This document shows positions 18,481-28,070 of a stretch of DNA of 64,000 bases, one piece after another. The position numbers and the translations under genes are program-made. A model generated the notes under the pieces. It saw nothing but the letters and a program-made list of their open reading frames with translations. It was not told the DNA's origin and did not search any database. The stretch is from Bacillota bacterium (GTDB lineage Bacteria; Bacillota; Bacilli; Paenibacillales; Paenibacillaceae): assembly GCA_023460795.1 (NCBI GenBank), contig JAEWPC010000042.1:1-64000 (forward strand), given 5' to 3'. Position 1 is the first letter of the stretch. Every line of letters starts with the position of its first letter.

Positions 18481-18590
18481 GGTTGATGCGATGACGGCGA
18501 GGTATTCACCTGTAAAGATAAAAGGCGAACGTAGGAGTCTCTTATCCGGCAGGTTAATATAAAAAAGCAAATAACATCAGGAGGGTTAAC

Positions 18591-20162
18591 ATGAAAAAAG
18601 CAAGTCTGGTTAAAACGATGCTAGTCATGACGGCTGTCTTACTGGTATTGGCAGCTTGTTCGAACGAGAACAATGCCGGTTCCAATGCAAGCCCGGGTAC
18701 CGAGTCGAATGCTCCGTCGGATTCGGCGTCGGCAGCGAACGAAGAGATTACTTTGTTCGTTGACCATCCTTGGTGGCCTTTCAGCGATTGGAGCGGTAAA
18801 ATCCCTGAAGAAATCACCAAAAGAACGGGGATTAAAGTGAAAATACAAGTCGCGGCGGACGAACAGCAGCTTCCTTTGATGATCGCTTCCGGCGCCGCGA
18901 TGCCGGATATCGTGTATACCGCTACGACGCATCAACAAATGTCGAGCTCCGACGTCTCGTACACTTGGGATGAATTGATCGAAAAGTACAATGTCCAAGG
19001 CTTTAATATCGATCCGGCCGCAAGAGCCGTCAATGCCATGGATGATGGAAATCTGTACACGGTAAGAAACGGTTTTATGTCTTCCGATGCATTCGATAAA
19101 TGCGAGAAGTGTCTGAACGCGGGTCAAGGCATGACCGTACGCGAGGATATTATGCAAGAACTGGGTAATCCTAAATTGGAAACGATGGATGATTACTTCG
19201 ATATTCTCAAACAAGTTAAAAGTAAATATCCGAAGCTGATTCCGGCCGTTATTACGCCGGGAGAAATCGGAGGTTACCTTCGTCTGAATTTCGGCGCGCC
19301 GACCAATATGTTTAACTTCTATCTGGATGGGGACCAACCAAGGTATTACATTGATCACCCTAATCAAAAAGATTTCTACCTGTATGTGAATAAATTATAT
19401 CGTGAAGGACTTATCAGCGCAGAAAACTTCGCGTGGAAAGAAAGAACAGAGGCTGAGAACTACATTGTAGGCGATAAAGCGTTCTCCCTGATCAGCGCGT
19501 CGGGCGACTCGGAATCCATCAATCCGCGGTTGGAGTCGGAAGGCAAGTCGTTCAAGCTCAGACAAGTGACGAATCTGCTGGGCGCGCAGCCGAAGGTTTT
19601 CTGGAACGAAGTAGGCTGGTCCGGCATGTACGTGCCGAAAACCGCCAAAAACGCGGAAACAGCCATCAAATTCATTCAGTTCATGCAGAGCGATGAAGGG
19701 CAACGACTGGCAACATGGGGCGTTGAAGGAGATGACTGGACATGGAATGAAGCCGAAGGCTATCCGGAATTCAATTACGATTCGCAAAACGCCGAAATTC
19801 AGAAAGAATTGGGAGTCGTATGGTGGGGAATTCTGGCCAGCAGCGGCGAAGTCGAAAAGGTGCAACGTTACGACCCATCGTCCGTGTCTTCGGAAGCTCT
19901 GCTTAATTTGAAAAAAGTAACGAGCTATAATCCGCTATTAGGCAAGCTCATACCGGATACCGACTCGGAAGAGCAAGTGATTCTATCCAACCTGGACAAT
20001 ATGATTAAAAACGAAGAAACCAGAATTTACTTGGCGAAAAACGAAGACGAGGCCGTGCAGGCGTTCGACGCCATGATGAAGAAAGCGGAAGAAATCGGCT
20101 TATCCAAGCTGGAGAGCTGGGCCAAAGAACGTTATACTCAAGTTGAAAGTTCAATCAAGTAA
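18591..20162 (+). CDS. Extracellular sugar-binding lipoprotein (LplA/YtcQ-like)
   Basis: 523 residues with a lipoprotein signal (basic MKKASLVK, hydrophobic core, LAACS lipobox cleaved before Cys), a Ser/Ala/Asn-rich linker, then a family 1 solute-binding fold with TKRTGIKVKIQ, MPDIVY and PKTAKNAETAIKFIQFM. Its size and the LplB/YtcP partners match the large oligosaccharide-binding proteins of Paenibacillus. Ribosome site aggaggg lies 5 bp before the ATG. A hairpin follows the stop codon. It would capture the oligosaccharide that the linked cytoplasmic glycosidases process. Confidence 0.92.
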   Translation: MKKASLVKTMLVMTAVLLVLAACSNENNAGSNASPGTESNAPSDSASAANEEITLFVDHPWWPFSDWSGKIPEEITKRTGIKVKIQVAADEQQLPLMIASGAAMPDIVYTATTHQQMSSSDVSYTWDELIEKYNVQGFNIDPAARAVNAMDDGNLYTVRNGFMSSDAFDKCEKCLNAGQGMTVREDIMQELGNPKLETMDDYFDILKQVKSKYPKLIPAVITPGEIGGYLRLNFGAPTNMFNFYLDGDQPRYYIDHPNQKDFYLYVNKLYREGLISAENFAWKERTEAENYIVGDKAFSLISASGDSESINPRLESEGKSFKLRQVTNLLGAQPKVFWNEVGWSGMYVPKTAKNAETAIKFIQFMQSDEGQRLATWGVEGDDWTWNEAEGYPEFNYDSQNAEIQKELGVVWWGILASSGEVEKVQRYDPSSVSSEALLNLKKVTSYNPLLGKLIPDTDSEEQVILSNLDNMIKNEETRIYLAKNEDEAVQAFDAMMKKAEEIGLSKLESWAKERYTQVESSIK

Positions 20163-20180
20163 AGTTTATAGCAGGATGAT

Positions 20181-20206
20181 GGGTAAAGCTCTAAGGAGCT
20201 TTACCC
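20181..20206 (+). terminator. Hairpin after the binding-protein gene
   Basis: A perfect 11-bp stem gggtaaagctc / gagctttaccc with a 4-nt loop, followed by only a short pyrimidine tail (ctttcgg). It is probably a partial terminator or mRNA-stabilising hairpin that raises binding-protein expression over the downstream two-component genes. Confidence 0.6.
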
Positions 20207-20235
20207 CTTTCGGTTTATATTCGTGTTAATCTGCC

Positions 20236-22038
20236 ATGAAAAGCGGTGCTTCGTTTGTGCGAATAGTCAAGTGGATGAGACATAAGATCCGAAATTTCAA
20301 GAAGATGAGAATCGTACAGAAAATGGTGCTGGGATACCTCACCTGCATTTTTCTACCGGTTGTTTTGTCAGGTTACATCTTCTATACTCAATTTCACACG
20401 AACATTATGGCGAATTATATACAAGGGCAACAGAATTTGATTGTCCAAGCCTCTAATAGCTTGAAAGTCGGATTAACGCAGGTAGAATCGATCTACTCCT
20501 TGTTTCAATATAACACCCAGGTTATCGAATATTTGAACGGTTATTATTCTTCGGATTTGGATTACATTTACCATTTTCGCAAGGATATTCGTCCTGTCTT
20601 TTCCTTAGCGCAGGCCGGGAATCCTTCCATACAATCCATACGATTATACAAGCTGAAGGATAAGGTGATGGAGATTCCGGGAGAAATCGATCATCCGGAC
20701 GACCTTCGAAAGAACCAGGTTAGACCTATGCTCGATCGGCTCAGGGTGAACCAGGGCATTTGGTTGCCTGGCGAAGAAGCGGATAACGAGGTTCCGAGCA
20801 TCACTTATTATCAGAATATATATAATAGTACGTATACGGTACGTTTGGCCATTTTGGAGCTGGTTGTCGACAACACGAATATTAACGACTTTTTGAAAGC
20901 GGTTAACGTTAATGATCATTCGGACGCAGCCATCGCGTATCACGACAAGCTGATCTATCAGAGTGCCGGCTTTCAGCATTATCCCCAACAAGTTATTCAG
21001 AATATGGAGAGGTTAAACGCCGACAACAAAGATTACTTGTTTATGGATAAAGAAGGCGTATTGATCAATTCCATCGAAATACCCGATCTGAACCTGGATT
21101 TTTATTTTTTCTCGTCGACCGAACCGATGATTGAAGAAATTTCAGGCAAGACCCTTCGTCTAGGTTTGTTGATGCTGGGGATGCTGATCGTTCTGTCTAC
21201 CATCTATTATTTCTTCGCATCCACCTTAACGAAGCGTATCTTAAAGCTTGCCCGGCATATGAGAAAAGTAGATGAAAACAAACTGACCGTCTATGAAGAA
21301 GAGACCAATGGCGACGAAATCGGATATTTAGCGGTATCCTATAACTCCTTGATTCGAAGGATCGATGAACTGTTGAACAAAGTCCATCGCGCGGAACTCG
21401 TAAAAAAAGAAGCGGAATATTTGGTTTTGCAGGCGCAGATCAAACCGCATTTTTTATATAACACGCTTGAAACCATCCGAATGCTGGCGGAAATCAACGA
21501 TGATGAAGAGGTGGTTGAAGCCACTTATACGTTCGGGAAATTGTTAAGATACAGCCTGTCCTCGGCCGGTAACGAAACCTCGTTGATCGAAGAAATCGGT
21601 AATATTCGTCACTATTTGGAGATTCAGAAGCTTCGCATGATGGACCGCTTGTCTTTCGAAATCAATATACGTGCCAACATTGACAAACTGATGTGTCCTC
21701 GGTTTATTTTACAGCCGTTAATCGAAAACAGCATTCATCACGGGCTCTCGAAGATGAGAAGACCGGGATGGATCAAGGTCGATATCGAAGAGCAGCCTCC
21801 CTATCTGCGCATAACGATAGCGGACAACGGAGCGGGGATTCCGCGGGACAGGCTGGCGACCATTCATGGGGTATTAAACCATACGTTAGACAAAAGTTTG
21901 CTGCAGACGAAAAATTCCGGATTCGGGTTATACAACGTAAGCGAGAGGATAGAGTTATTTTTCGGAGAGGGCTCTCGTCTAGACATTGAAAGCCGCGAAG
22001 GGGAAGGCACCGCATATATTTTAATGCTGAAGGTATGA
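20236..22038 (+). CDS. YesM-family sensor histidine kinase
   Basis: 600 residues. A membrane segment near residues 33-50, an extracellular sensor domain to about residue 310, a second membrane segment (LLMLGMLIVLSTIYYFF), a HAMP-like linker, then the His_kinase box with IKPHFLYNT, where His405 is the phosphoacceptor, and the HATPase domain (QPLIENSIHHGL, ADNGAGIP, GFGLYNVSERI). The ATG at 20236 has no clear ribosome site; ATGs at residues 14 or 24 are alternatives. It is 13 bp from the AraC-type regulator and follows the transporter, so it most likely senses the imported sugar or its loaded binding protein. Confidence 0.92.
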   Translation: MKSGASFVRIVKWMRHKIRNFKKMRIVQKMVLGYLTCIFLPVVLSGYIFYTQFHTNIMANYIQGQQNLIVQASNSLKVGLTQVESIYSLFQYNTQVIEYLNGYYSSDLDYIYHFRKDIRPVFSLAQAGNPSIQSIRLYKLKDKVMEIPGEIDHPDDLRKNQVRPMLDRLRVNQGIWLPGEEADNEVPSITYYQNIYNSTYTVRLAILELVVDNTNINDFLKAVNVNDHSDAAIAYHDKLIYQSAGFQHYPQQVIQNMERLNADNKDYLFMDKEGVLINSIEIPDLNLDFYFFSSTEPMIEEISGKTLRLGLLMLGMLIVLSTIYYFFASTLTKRILKLARHMRKVDENKLTVYEEETNGDEIGYLAVSYNSLIRRIDELLNKVHRAELVKKEAEYLVLQAQIKPHFLYNTLETIRMLAEINDDEEVVEATYTFGKLLRYSLSSAGNETSLIEEIGNIRHYLEIQKLRMMDRLSFEINIRANIDKLMCPRFILQPLIENSIHHGLSKMRRPGWIKVDIEEQPPYLRITIADNGAGIPRDRLATIHGVLNHTLDKSLLQTKNSGFGLYNVSERIELFFGEGSRLDIESREGEGTAYILMLKV

Positions 22039-22051
22039 AGGAGGTCTAGGA

Positions 22052-22837
22052 ATGTTGAATTTAATGATCGTGGATGATGAACCGATTATTCTAAAAGGGC
22101 TTTTGAATATCGTAGAAAAAGGAAACACGCCCTTTGCCAATGTCGTTACCGCTCAGGATGGCGTAGAGGCATTGGAGAAAATGAAGGATTATACGCCGGA
22201 CTTGTTAATTACGGATATTCAAATGCCCGAAATGAATGGCATAGAACTGATTAAGACGGTGAAAGACCGCGGTTACTGCAACCGTTTCGTTATTCTATCG
22301 GGGTATGACGAAACGGAGTATCTGCGTCAGGCGATTCGTTGCAAAGTCATAGATTATTTATTCAAGCCGATTAATAAAACCGAGCTATACAACATTCTAA
22401 CGGATACCTCCATCGAGGTATTGAACGAAGTCAACAAAAGCGCGAACCCTTCGACGGTCGCGGTATTGGATTCGGCCGCGCCGGCGCCCATCGTTAACGG
22501 TCATCATCTATCCAAGAATATCAAGAAAATCATCGACTACATCGACACGAATTATGCAGTGGATTTGTCGTTGGATCATATTGCGGAGCAGGTCTATTTG
22601 CATCCCAATTATATTAGTTACTTATTTAAGAAAGAGACGGGTTTCACCTTTATTCATTATTTGCATTTGTATCGCATCAAGAAAGCCAAGGAACTCATCA
22701 TGAGAGATCCGGATCTATCGTTCCACTATATTTCGAAGCAAGTCGGGTATGAGAACGTGCGCCACTTCTTTAATGTGTTTAAGAAATATAGCGACGTCAC
22801 GCCAGGAGAATATAGAGATCTGTATAAGTTTCATTAA
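22052..22837 (+). CDS. AraC-type response regulator (YesN-like, short form)
   Basis: 261 residues. The receiver domain occupies 1-125 with the acidic pair in IVDDE, phospho-acceptor Asp55 in ITDIQMP and Lys in FKPI. A short linker leads to an AraC helix-turn-helix pair at about 165-260 (LDHIAEQVYLHPNYISYLFKKETG and HYISKQVGYENVRHFFNVFKK). It is shorter than the usual 500-residue YesN proteins because the middle domain is absent. It is the partner of the kinase just upstream and likely activates the transporter and glycosidase promoters. Confidence 0.93.
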   Translation: MLNLMIVDDEPIILKGLLNIVEKGNTPFANVVTAQDGVEALEKMKDYTPDLLITDIQMPEMNGIELIKTVKDRGYCNRFVILSGYDETEYLRQAIRCKVIDYLFKPINKTELYNILTDTSIEVLNEVNKSANPSTVAVLDSAAPAPIVNGHHLSKNIKKIIDYIDTNYAVDLSLDHIAEQVYLHPNYISYLFKKETGFTFIHYLHLYRIKKAKELIMRDPDLSFHYISKQVGYENVRHFFNVFKKYSDVTPGEYRDLYKFH

Positions 22838-22861
22838 TGAAAGAAGATCGGGTGACGGATC

Positions 22862-22891
22862 GAGAACCTTAGAGATAAGGTTCTCTTTTTT
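22862..22891 (+). terminator. Strong rho-independent terminator after the response regulator
   Basis: A perfect 9-bp stem gagaacctt / aaggttctc with a 6-nt loop and a run of six Ts, 25 bp after the stop codon. It ends the transporter and two-component operon. Confidence 0.9.
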
Positions 22892-22976
22892 ATGCCGTTT
22901 AAATTCTTTAAAATGGACACCCGAAGCTGAAATATGTTCTATTTTTATTTCCTTACCGGCATGGGAAAATAGAAGA

Positions 22977-22990
22977 ATGAAACGCTTACA
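22977..22990 (+). promoter_or_regulatory. cre-like site before the GH42 gene
   Basis: atgaaacgcttaca shares the gaaacgcttnca core with the site at 16525 and matches 12 of 14 cre positions. It lies 64 bp before the TTG start of the beta-galactosidase. Predicted by eye. Confidence 0.35.
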
Positions 22991-23053
22991 GCTAGCGGGA
23001 CAGCGTCCCGTCCGCAATGAAGCGGTGCTGTAAATAACAGGAGGAGAGGCGCG

Positions 23054-25093
23054 TTGTTTAAAAACAAAGTGTCTAAAATATTGTATGGCGGCGACTACAA
23101 TCCCGAGCAATGGCCTCGCGAGGTATGGGACGAGGATATGCGGATGTTCGATATCGCGGGGATTGACATCGCCACGGTGAACGTCTTTTCGTGGGCGCTC
23201 AACCAACCCGATGAAGAAACCTATCAGTTCGACTGGCTGGACGAGGTCATGGATCTGCTGCACAAGCATGGCGTGCATGCTTGCATGGGCACGAGTACCG
23301 CCGCTCATCCGGCGTGGATGGCGACTCGTTATCCGGATGTACTGCTGGTAGACGAGGAGGGCCGCAAGCGCAAATTCGGCAGACGGCACAATTCCTGTCC
23401 GAATAGTCCCACGTACCGCAAGTATTCGGAGAGAATGGCGCATAAGCTGGCCGAGCGGTATAAGGACCATCCGGCCTTATTGCTCTGGCATGTGAACAAC
23501 GAATACGGCCTGAGCTGTTATTGCGAGAACTGCGCAGCCGCATTCCGGGTCTGGCTTCGGAAGCGCTACGATACGTTGGAAGCGGTGAACGAGGCTTGGA
23601 ACACCTGTTTCTGGGGGCACACCTTCTATTCATGGGAGGAAATCGTTCCGCCCAGCTTCTTGAGCGAGCATCATGAGTTGAACGGTCAGGTGGTCTCCGC
23701 GTTCCAAGGACTCTCCGTCGACTATGCCCGCTTTATGTCCGACAGTATTCTGGAATGCTACAATCTGGAACGGGACGCCATTAAGAGGGTTATACCTGAC
23801 GCCATCGTGACGACGAACTTCCAGGATAATGGAACCTACAAGCCGCTGGACTACTTCCGTTGGGCCAAGGAATTGGATGTCGTCGCTCTGGATATGTATC
23901 CGACGAATGATATGCCCCCGAGCCATATGGCCATGCGGTATGATCTGATGCGCGGGTTGAAGAACGGCGACCCCTTCCTGCTGATGGAGTCCTGTCCGAG
24001 CGCGCTTAACTGGAAGGCTTACAACGCCTTGAAGCGTCCGGGCATCACCAAGCTATGGAGTTATCAGTCCATTGCCCGCGGCGCGGATAGTATCATGTAC
24101 TTCCAGATGCGCAAATCAGTGGGCGCCTTCGAGAAGTTTCACGGCGCGCTGATCGATCATTCCGGACATGAACATACTCGAGTGTTCAACGAGTGCGCGG
24201 AGCTGGGGCAGGAGCTTAAGCGGTTAGGAGATACGCTGCTGGGTTCCAGGGTGCAGGCGAAGGTAGCGATCGTGTTCGATTGGGACAACTGGTGGGCGCT
24301 GGAATACTCGAGCGGGCCGACGATTCGGCTCAAGTATTTGAACGAAGTACAGAAGATCTATGATGCGCTTTATCGGATGAACATCCAAGTCGATATGATC
24401 GGAGTCGAAACCGATCTATCCGGTTATGAACTGGTATTCGCCCCCGTGCTGTACATGGTGAAGGAGGGCTACGCCGAGAAATTGGAAGCTTTCGTGGCGG
24501 CGGGAGGCGTGTTCGTTACGACCTTCTTAAGCGGAATCGTCGGAGAGAGCGACCTGGTTAGACCGGGCGGCTATCCCGGAGAGCTGCGTAACTTGTTAGG
24601 GATCTGGGTGGAAGAGACCGATGCGCTGTTCCCGGAACGGCCGAACCGTATCGTGATGAGTCAAGACGCTTCATGGTCCGGCGAATTCGAATGCGATATC
24701 GTCTGCGATCTGCTTCATAGCGAAGGCGCCGAAGTGCTCGCCGCATACGGCCGCGATTTCTACAGCGGAATGCCTGCATTGACTCGCCACGCCTACGGCA
24801 AAGGCGAAGCTTGGTATATCGCGACGAGTCCGGACGAGGCGTTCTTGGATCGGTTGTCGGCTTACCTGTGCCGTGAGCGCGGGATCCAGCCCGTTATGGA
24901 AACGCCGACGGGAGTGGAAGCAAGCCGACGGGCGAAAGACGGAGCCGAGTACTTCTTCCTGCTGAACCATCGCGAGGAAGAGGTTATGGTTTCGCTTGGC
25001 AACGAAGTCTACCTGGATATGATAAGCGGGACTGAGATCAGCAGGCACGCCGTTATGGCTGCGAAAGCGGTCCGTATACTGCGGAAACGGTGA
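23054..25093 (+). CDS. GH42 beta-galactosidase
   Basis: 679 residues from a TTG behind an aggaggag ribosome site. The N-terminal YGGDYNPEQWPREVWDEDM motif is the GH42 signature. The acid/base is Glu150 in WHVNNEYG and the nucleophile Glu312 in LLMESCPS, giving a retaining TIM-barrel enzyme. The trimerisation Rossmann-like domain (KVAIVFDWDNWWALEYSSG) and the C-terminal beta domain follow. No signal peptide, so it acts on imported beta-galactosides, for example galacto-oligosaccharides from pectin side chains. It stands alone between two terminators, so it is transcribed separately. I do not assign a specific gene symbol. Confidence 0.95.
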   Translation: MFKNKVSKILYGGDYNPEQWPREVWDEDMRMFDIAGIDIATVNVFSWALNQPDEETYQFDWLDEVMDLLHKHGVHACMGTSTAAHPAWMATRYPDVLLVDEEGRKRKFGRRHNSCPNSPTYRKYSERMAHKLAERYKDHPALLLWHVNNEYGLSCYCENCAAAFRVWLRKRYDTLEAVNEAWNTCFWGHTFYSWEEIVPPSFLSEHHELNGQVVSAFQGLSVDYARFMSDSILECYNLERDAIKRVIPDAIVTTNFQDNGTYKPLDYFRWAKELDVVALDMYPTNDMPPSHMAMRYDLMRGLKNGDPFLLMESCPSALNWKAYNALKRPGITKLWSYQSIARGADSIMYFQMRKSVGAFEKFHGALIDHSGHEHTRVFNECAELGQELKRLGDTLLGSRVQAKVAIVFDWDNWWALEYSSGPTIRLKYLNEVQKIYDALYRMNIQVDMIGVETDLSGYELVFAPVLYMVKEGYAEKLEAFVAAGGVFVTTFLSGIVGESDLVRPGGYPGELRNLLGIWVEETDALFPERPNRIVMSQDASWSGEFECDIVCDLLHSEGAEVLAAYGRDFYSGMPALTRHAYGKGEAWYIATSPDEAFLDRLSAYLCRERGIQPVMETPTGVEASRRAKDGAEYFFLLNHREEEVMVSLGNEVYLDMISGTEISRHAVMAAKAVRILRKR

Positions 25094-25112
25094 GCATTCG
25101 CCAGCAATCAGT

Positions 25113-25142
25113 AAGTGATCCCGGCTATAGGGATCACTTTTC
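25113..25142 (+). terminator. Terminator after the GH42 gene
   Basis: A perfect 10-bp stem aagtgatccc / gggatcactt with a 7-nt loop and a short T tail, 20 bp after the beta-galactosidase stop. It separates that gene from the eight-gene operon. Confidence 0.8.
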
Positions 25143-25200
25143 CTTATCAGTCGGTTTCTCGATTGGACATCTTACAACAACATCGTTATGGAGTGATCGT

Positions 25201-25977
25201 ATGGCTAGATTGATGGACAAGGTCGTATTCATTACAGGCTCGGGTTCGGGCATTGGCAAGAGCTCCGCTCTGCTCTTCGCCCAAGAAGGAGCAAATGTAG
25301 TCGTGAACGATCTTGTAGAGGAGAAGGGGCGGGAAACCGTAGAGGAAATTGTGCGGCAAGGCGGGAAAGCGACGTTCATCCAGGCGGACGTTACGAACCC
25401 GGAGTCTGTAAAGAGCATGGTCGAACAGGCTTTAAGTTACGCTGGACGAATCGATGTATTGTTTAACAATGCGGGAATTAGCGGCGTGGGCGCGATTCAC
25501 GAAGTGGAGCCAGAGGCTTGGGATCGCGTCATGAAGGTGAATATCAACGGGGTCTACTTGCCCTCGAAGTACGTTCTTCCGCACATGATGGAACGCAGAA
25601 GCGGCAACATCATTAATATGTCTTCCTGCATTGCGGAAATCGGTTTAGCTCAGAGAGCCTCCTACTCCGCCACCAAAGGCGCCGTATTGGCCTTAACGAA
25701 ATCGATGCAGGTGGACTACGCACCTTATCATATTCGCGTAAATGCGTTGCTGCCGGGAACGATTCTCACTCCTTTCGTCGAGAATTATTTGAAACAATCC
25801 TACGATGATCCGGAACAGGCGATTGCCTCGATCAAAACCAGACAGCTTAGCGGCGATTTCGGCCGTCCGGAGGATGTAGCACAGGCAGCTTTATTTTTGG
25901 CGTCGGACGACTCTAAGTTTATGCTGGGAAGTCCGTTATATATAGACGGCGGCGTCGTGTTTGGTAAGAATGCGTAA
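25201..25977 (+). CDS. Short-chain dehydrogenase/reductase (possible deoxysugar dehydrogenase)
   Basis: 258 residues from the ATG at 25201, which has GGAG 7 bp upstream; the longer frame from 25090 runs through a terminator hairpin and is rejected. Classical SDR features: TGSGSGIG cofactor loop at 12-19, Asp after beta-2 (VVVNDL) favouring NAD, NNAG at 89-92, catalytic Ser142, Tyr155 and Lys159. Related SDRs oxidise L-fucose, L-rhamnose or their keto-deoxy acids in non-phosphorylating pathways, and the FAH hydrolase and lactonase in the same operon fit that role, but the substrate is not shown by sequence. First gene of an eight-gene operon. Confidence 0.88.
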   Translation: MARLMDKVVFITGSGSGIGKSSALLFAQEGANVVVNDLVEEKGRETVEEIVRQGGKATFIQADVTNPESVKSMVEQALSYAGRIDVLFNNAGISGVGAIHEVEPEAWDRVMKVNINGVYLPSKYVLPHMMERRSGNIINMSSCIAEIGLAQRASYSATKGAVLALTKSMQVDYAPYHIRVNALLPGTILTPFVENYLKQSYDDPEQAIASIKTRQLSGDFGRPEDVAQAALFLASDDSKFMLGSPLYIDGGVVFGKNA

Positions 25978-25995
25978 AACCGAGGAGGAACAGCG

Positions 25996-26886
25996 ATGAA
26001 ATTCGTAACACTTCATAAAAACAATACGTACAGCCTGGGGGTAAAACTCGAGGATAAGATCGTGGATTTAGAGGCGGCCCGCAAGGCAGGGGCGAACGTG
26101 CCATCGGACGTGATGGACTTGATTCGGGGAAATCAAGATGCCGTCGATCGGGTTAGGACCTTCATGTCGGAAGCGGATGCATCCGCTGCGTATATGCTCC
26201 AAGAGAATGAAGCGCAGCTAGGTCCCTGCGTGACCCAGCCCGGCAAAATCATCTGTATCGGGTTGAATTACCGCAAGCATGCCGAAGAGACCCATGTTCC
26301 GATTCCGCAATATCCGATTATTTTCAATAAGTTTAGCAATACGTTAGCAAGTCATCTTGAAGATATTCCTCTTCCGAATCGCGTGACGAATCAGGTGGAT
26401 TACGAGGCGGAATTAGTTATCGTGATGGGTAAAGAAGCGAAATACGTACCGCAGGACCAGGCGCTGGAGTATGTATTCGGCTACTGCAATGTCAACGATC
26501 TCTCCGCCAGAGACCTGCAAATGCGGACCCATCAATGGTTGCTTGGCAAGACTTGCGACAAGTTTAGTCCGCTCGGTCCGTACTTGGTAACCGCGGATGA
26601 AGTCGGCGATCCCAATGATCTAACGATTACATGTACGGTGAACGGAGAGGTTCGCCAGAATTCCAATACGTCGGATATGATCTTTCCTTGCGACGAGATC
26701 GTAAGTTATCTTTCGCAGCACATGACACTATATCCAGGAGATATTATCTTAACGGGAACCCCTGAAGGCGTCGTGCTAGGCTATCCGGAGGACAAGCGCG
26801 TGTATCTCAAGCATGGCGACGTCGTGACGATTGAAATCGAGAAGCTTGGAAGATTGACCAATCGGATGGTTGACGAAACGATATAA
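25996..26886 (+). CDS. Fumarylacetoacetate hydrolase-family enzyme (candidate 2,4-diketo-3-deoxy acid hydrolase)
   Basis: 296 residues with a ribosome site gaggagg. A short N-terminal cap (about 1-75) precedes the FAH catalytic domain, with IICIGLNYRKHAEE, the metal ligands in DYEAELVIVMG, NDLSARDLQ, KTCDKFSPLGPYL and GDIILTGTPEGV. Family members include fumarylpyruvate hydrolases and the enzyme that cleaves 2,4-diketo-3-deoxy-L-rhamnonate or -fuconate to pyruvate and lactate. With an SDR and a fuconolactonase-like gene in the same operon, this last role is the best guess. It lies 18 bp after the SDR gene. Confidence 0.88.
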   Translation: MKFVTLHKNNTYSLGVKLEDKIVDLEAARKAGANVPSDVMDLIRGNQDAVDRVRTFMSEADASAAYMLQENEAQLGPCVTQPGKIICIGLNYRKHAEETHVPIPQYPIIFNKFSNTLASHLEDIPLPNRVTNQVDYEAELVIVMGKEAKYVPQDQALEYVFGYCNVNDLSARDLQMRTHQWLLGKTCDKFSPLGPYLVTADEVGDPNDLTITCTVNGEVRQNSNTSDMIFPCDEIVSYLSQHMTLYPGDIILTGTPEGVVLGYPEDKRVYLKHGDVVTIEIEKLGRLTNRMVDETI

Positions 26887-26915
26887 CTCCCCCACATTCG
26901 AAGAAAGGTGATCGT

Positions 26916-28070
26916 ATGACCGTTATATTGCGAGGAATTACATGGAATCATAGCAGAGGTTTTGTTTCCGTCGTGGCAACGGCGCAGAGGTTTGCCGAGA
27001 TGAATCCGGGTGTCGAGATTATTTGGGAGAAGCGCTCCCTGCAAGCCTTTGCGGATGCGCCGATTCAGCAGTTGGCGGCAAGCTACGACCTTTTAGTCAT
27101 CGATCACCCCTGGGCAGGTTATGCCGCGGACAAGAACATATTGGTGCCTTTGAACGAACACCTGTCTAGCGCCTATCTAGAAGATCAAGCCGCGAATTCA
27201 GTAGGCAAGTCGCACGAAAGCTACCGCTTCGATGGCTTCCAAAGCGCCTTGGCGATCGATGCGGCTACGCCTATTGCGAGCTATCGCGAAGATTTAATAA
27301 GTGCGTACGCTGAAGCATTGCCCGATACCTGGGAGGACCTGCTGAATCTCGCGAAACAAGGTAAAGTAGCTTTTCCGGCGATTCCTATCGATTCGCTAAT
27401 GAACTTCTACATGCTGTGCAGCAGCCAGGGAGAAGACCCTTGTATCGCCGATGATCTGGTAGTGAGCAGAGAAATGGGTCTCCGGGTATTAGATCAGCTT
27501 AGGGAATTAGCGAGCTGGTGCTCCCAAGAAATATTCGCGTGGAATCCCATTAAAACCTACGAGGCGATGTCTTCCGGCAACGATATCGTATATTGTCCTT
27601 TTGCATACGGTTACTCTAACTATTCCCGCCCCGGCTATGCCAAGAATCTCATTAAAGCCGCGGATCTGGTCACGATAGGCAGCCACGGAAGGTTGAAATC
27701 TACATTGGGCGGAACGGGTTTAGCCGTGTCCGCTCAGTGTAAACACCTGGATATTGCCGTAGCATACGCCGCTTATTCTTCGTCTCCGGAATGTCAAAGC
27801 ACCGTATTCGTCGACAATGGAGGCCAACCCGGTCACCGAAGCGCTTGGATCGATGAAGAAGCGAATCGACGGACCCATGATTACTTTAAGAACACGCTTC
27901 CGGCGTTAGACCGGGCTTATTTGCGACCGAGGTACAGCGGATATTTGCATTTTCAAGATCATGCCGGCGACTTGGTACGGGACTATATGAGGAATGGCGG
28001 TAACCCGGAGCAGGTCCTGGAGGGAATGAATAAGCTCTACGCGGAATCCAAAAGAGGTGAGTTCGAATGA
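26916..28070 (+). CDS. Solute-binding-protein-like protein without signal peptide
   Basis: 384 residues related to family 1 extracellular solute-binding proteins ([56 protein letters not shown]). The start ATG follows aaaggtg and the fold begins at once: there is no signal peptide, lipobox or membrane segment. Six cysteines also suit a cytoplasmic location. The neighbours are cytoplasmic enzymes and no permease is in the operon. The ATGA overlap with the CoA-transferase gene shows coupled translation. It may be an intracellular substrate carrier, sensor or enzyme-complex subunit; function unknown. Confidence 0.8.
   Translation: MTVILRGITWNHSRGFVSVVATAQRFAEMNPGVEIIWEKRSLQAFADAPIQQLAASYDLLVIDHPWAGYAADKNILVPLNEHLSSAYLEDQAANSVGKSHESYRFDGFQSALAIDAATPIASYREDLISAYAEALPDTWEDLLNLAKQGKVAFPAIPIDSLMNFYMLCSSQGEDPCIADDLVVSREMGLRVLDQLRELASWCSQEIFAWNPIKTYEAMSSGNDIVYCPFAYGYSNYSRPGYAKNLIKAADLVTIGSHGRLKSTLGGTGLAVSAQCKHLDIAVAYAAYSSSPECQSTVFVDNGGQPGHRSAWIDEEANRRTHDYFKNTLPALDRAYLRPRYSGYLHFQDHAGDLVRDYMRNGGNPEQVLEGMNKLYAESKRGEFE

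Noticed and set aside
25090..25200. N-terminal extension of the SDR gene from the frame opening at 25090
   Set aside because: It overlaps the GH42 stop and passes through a clear terminator hairpin; a good ribosome site precedes the ATG at 25201.
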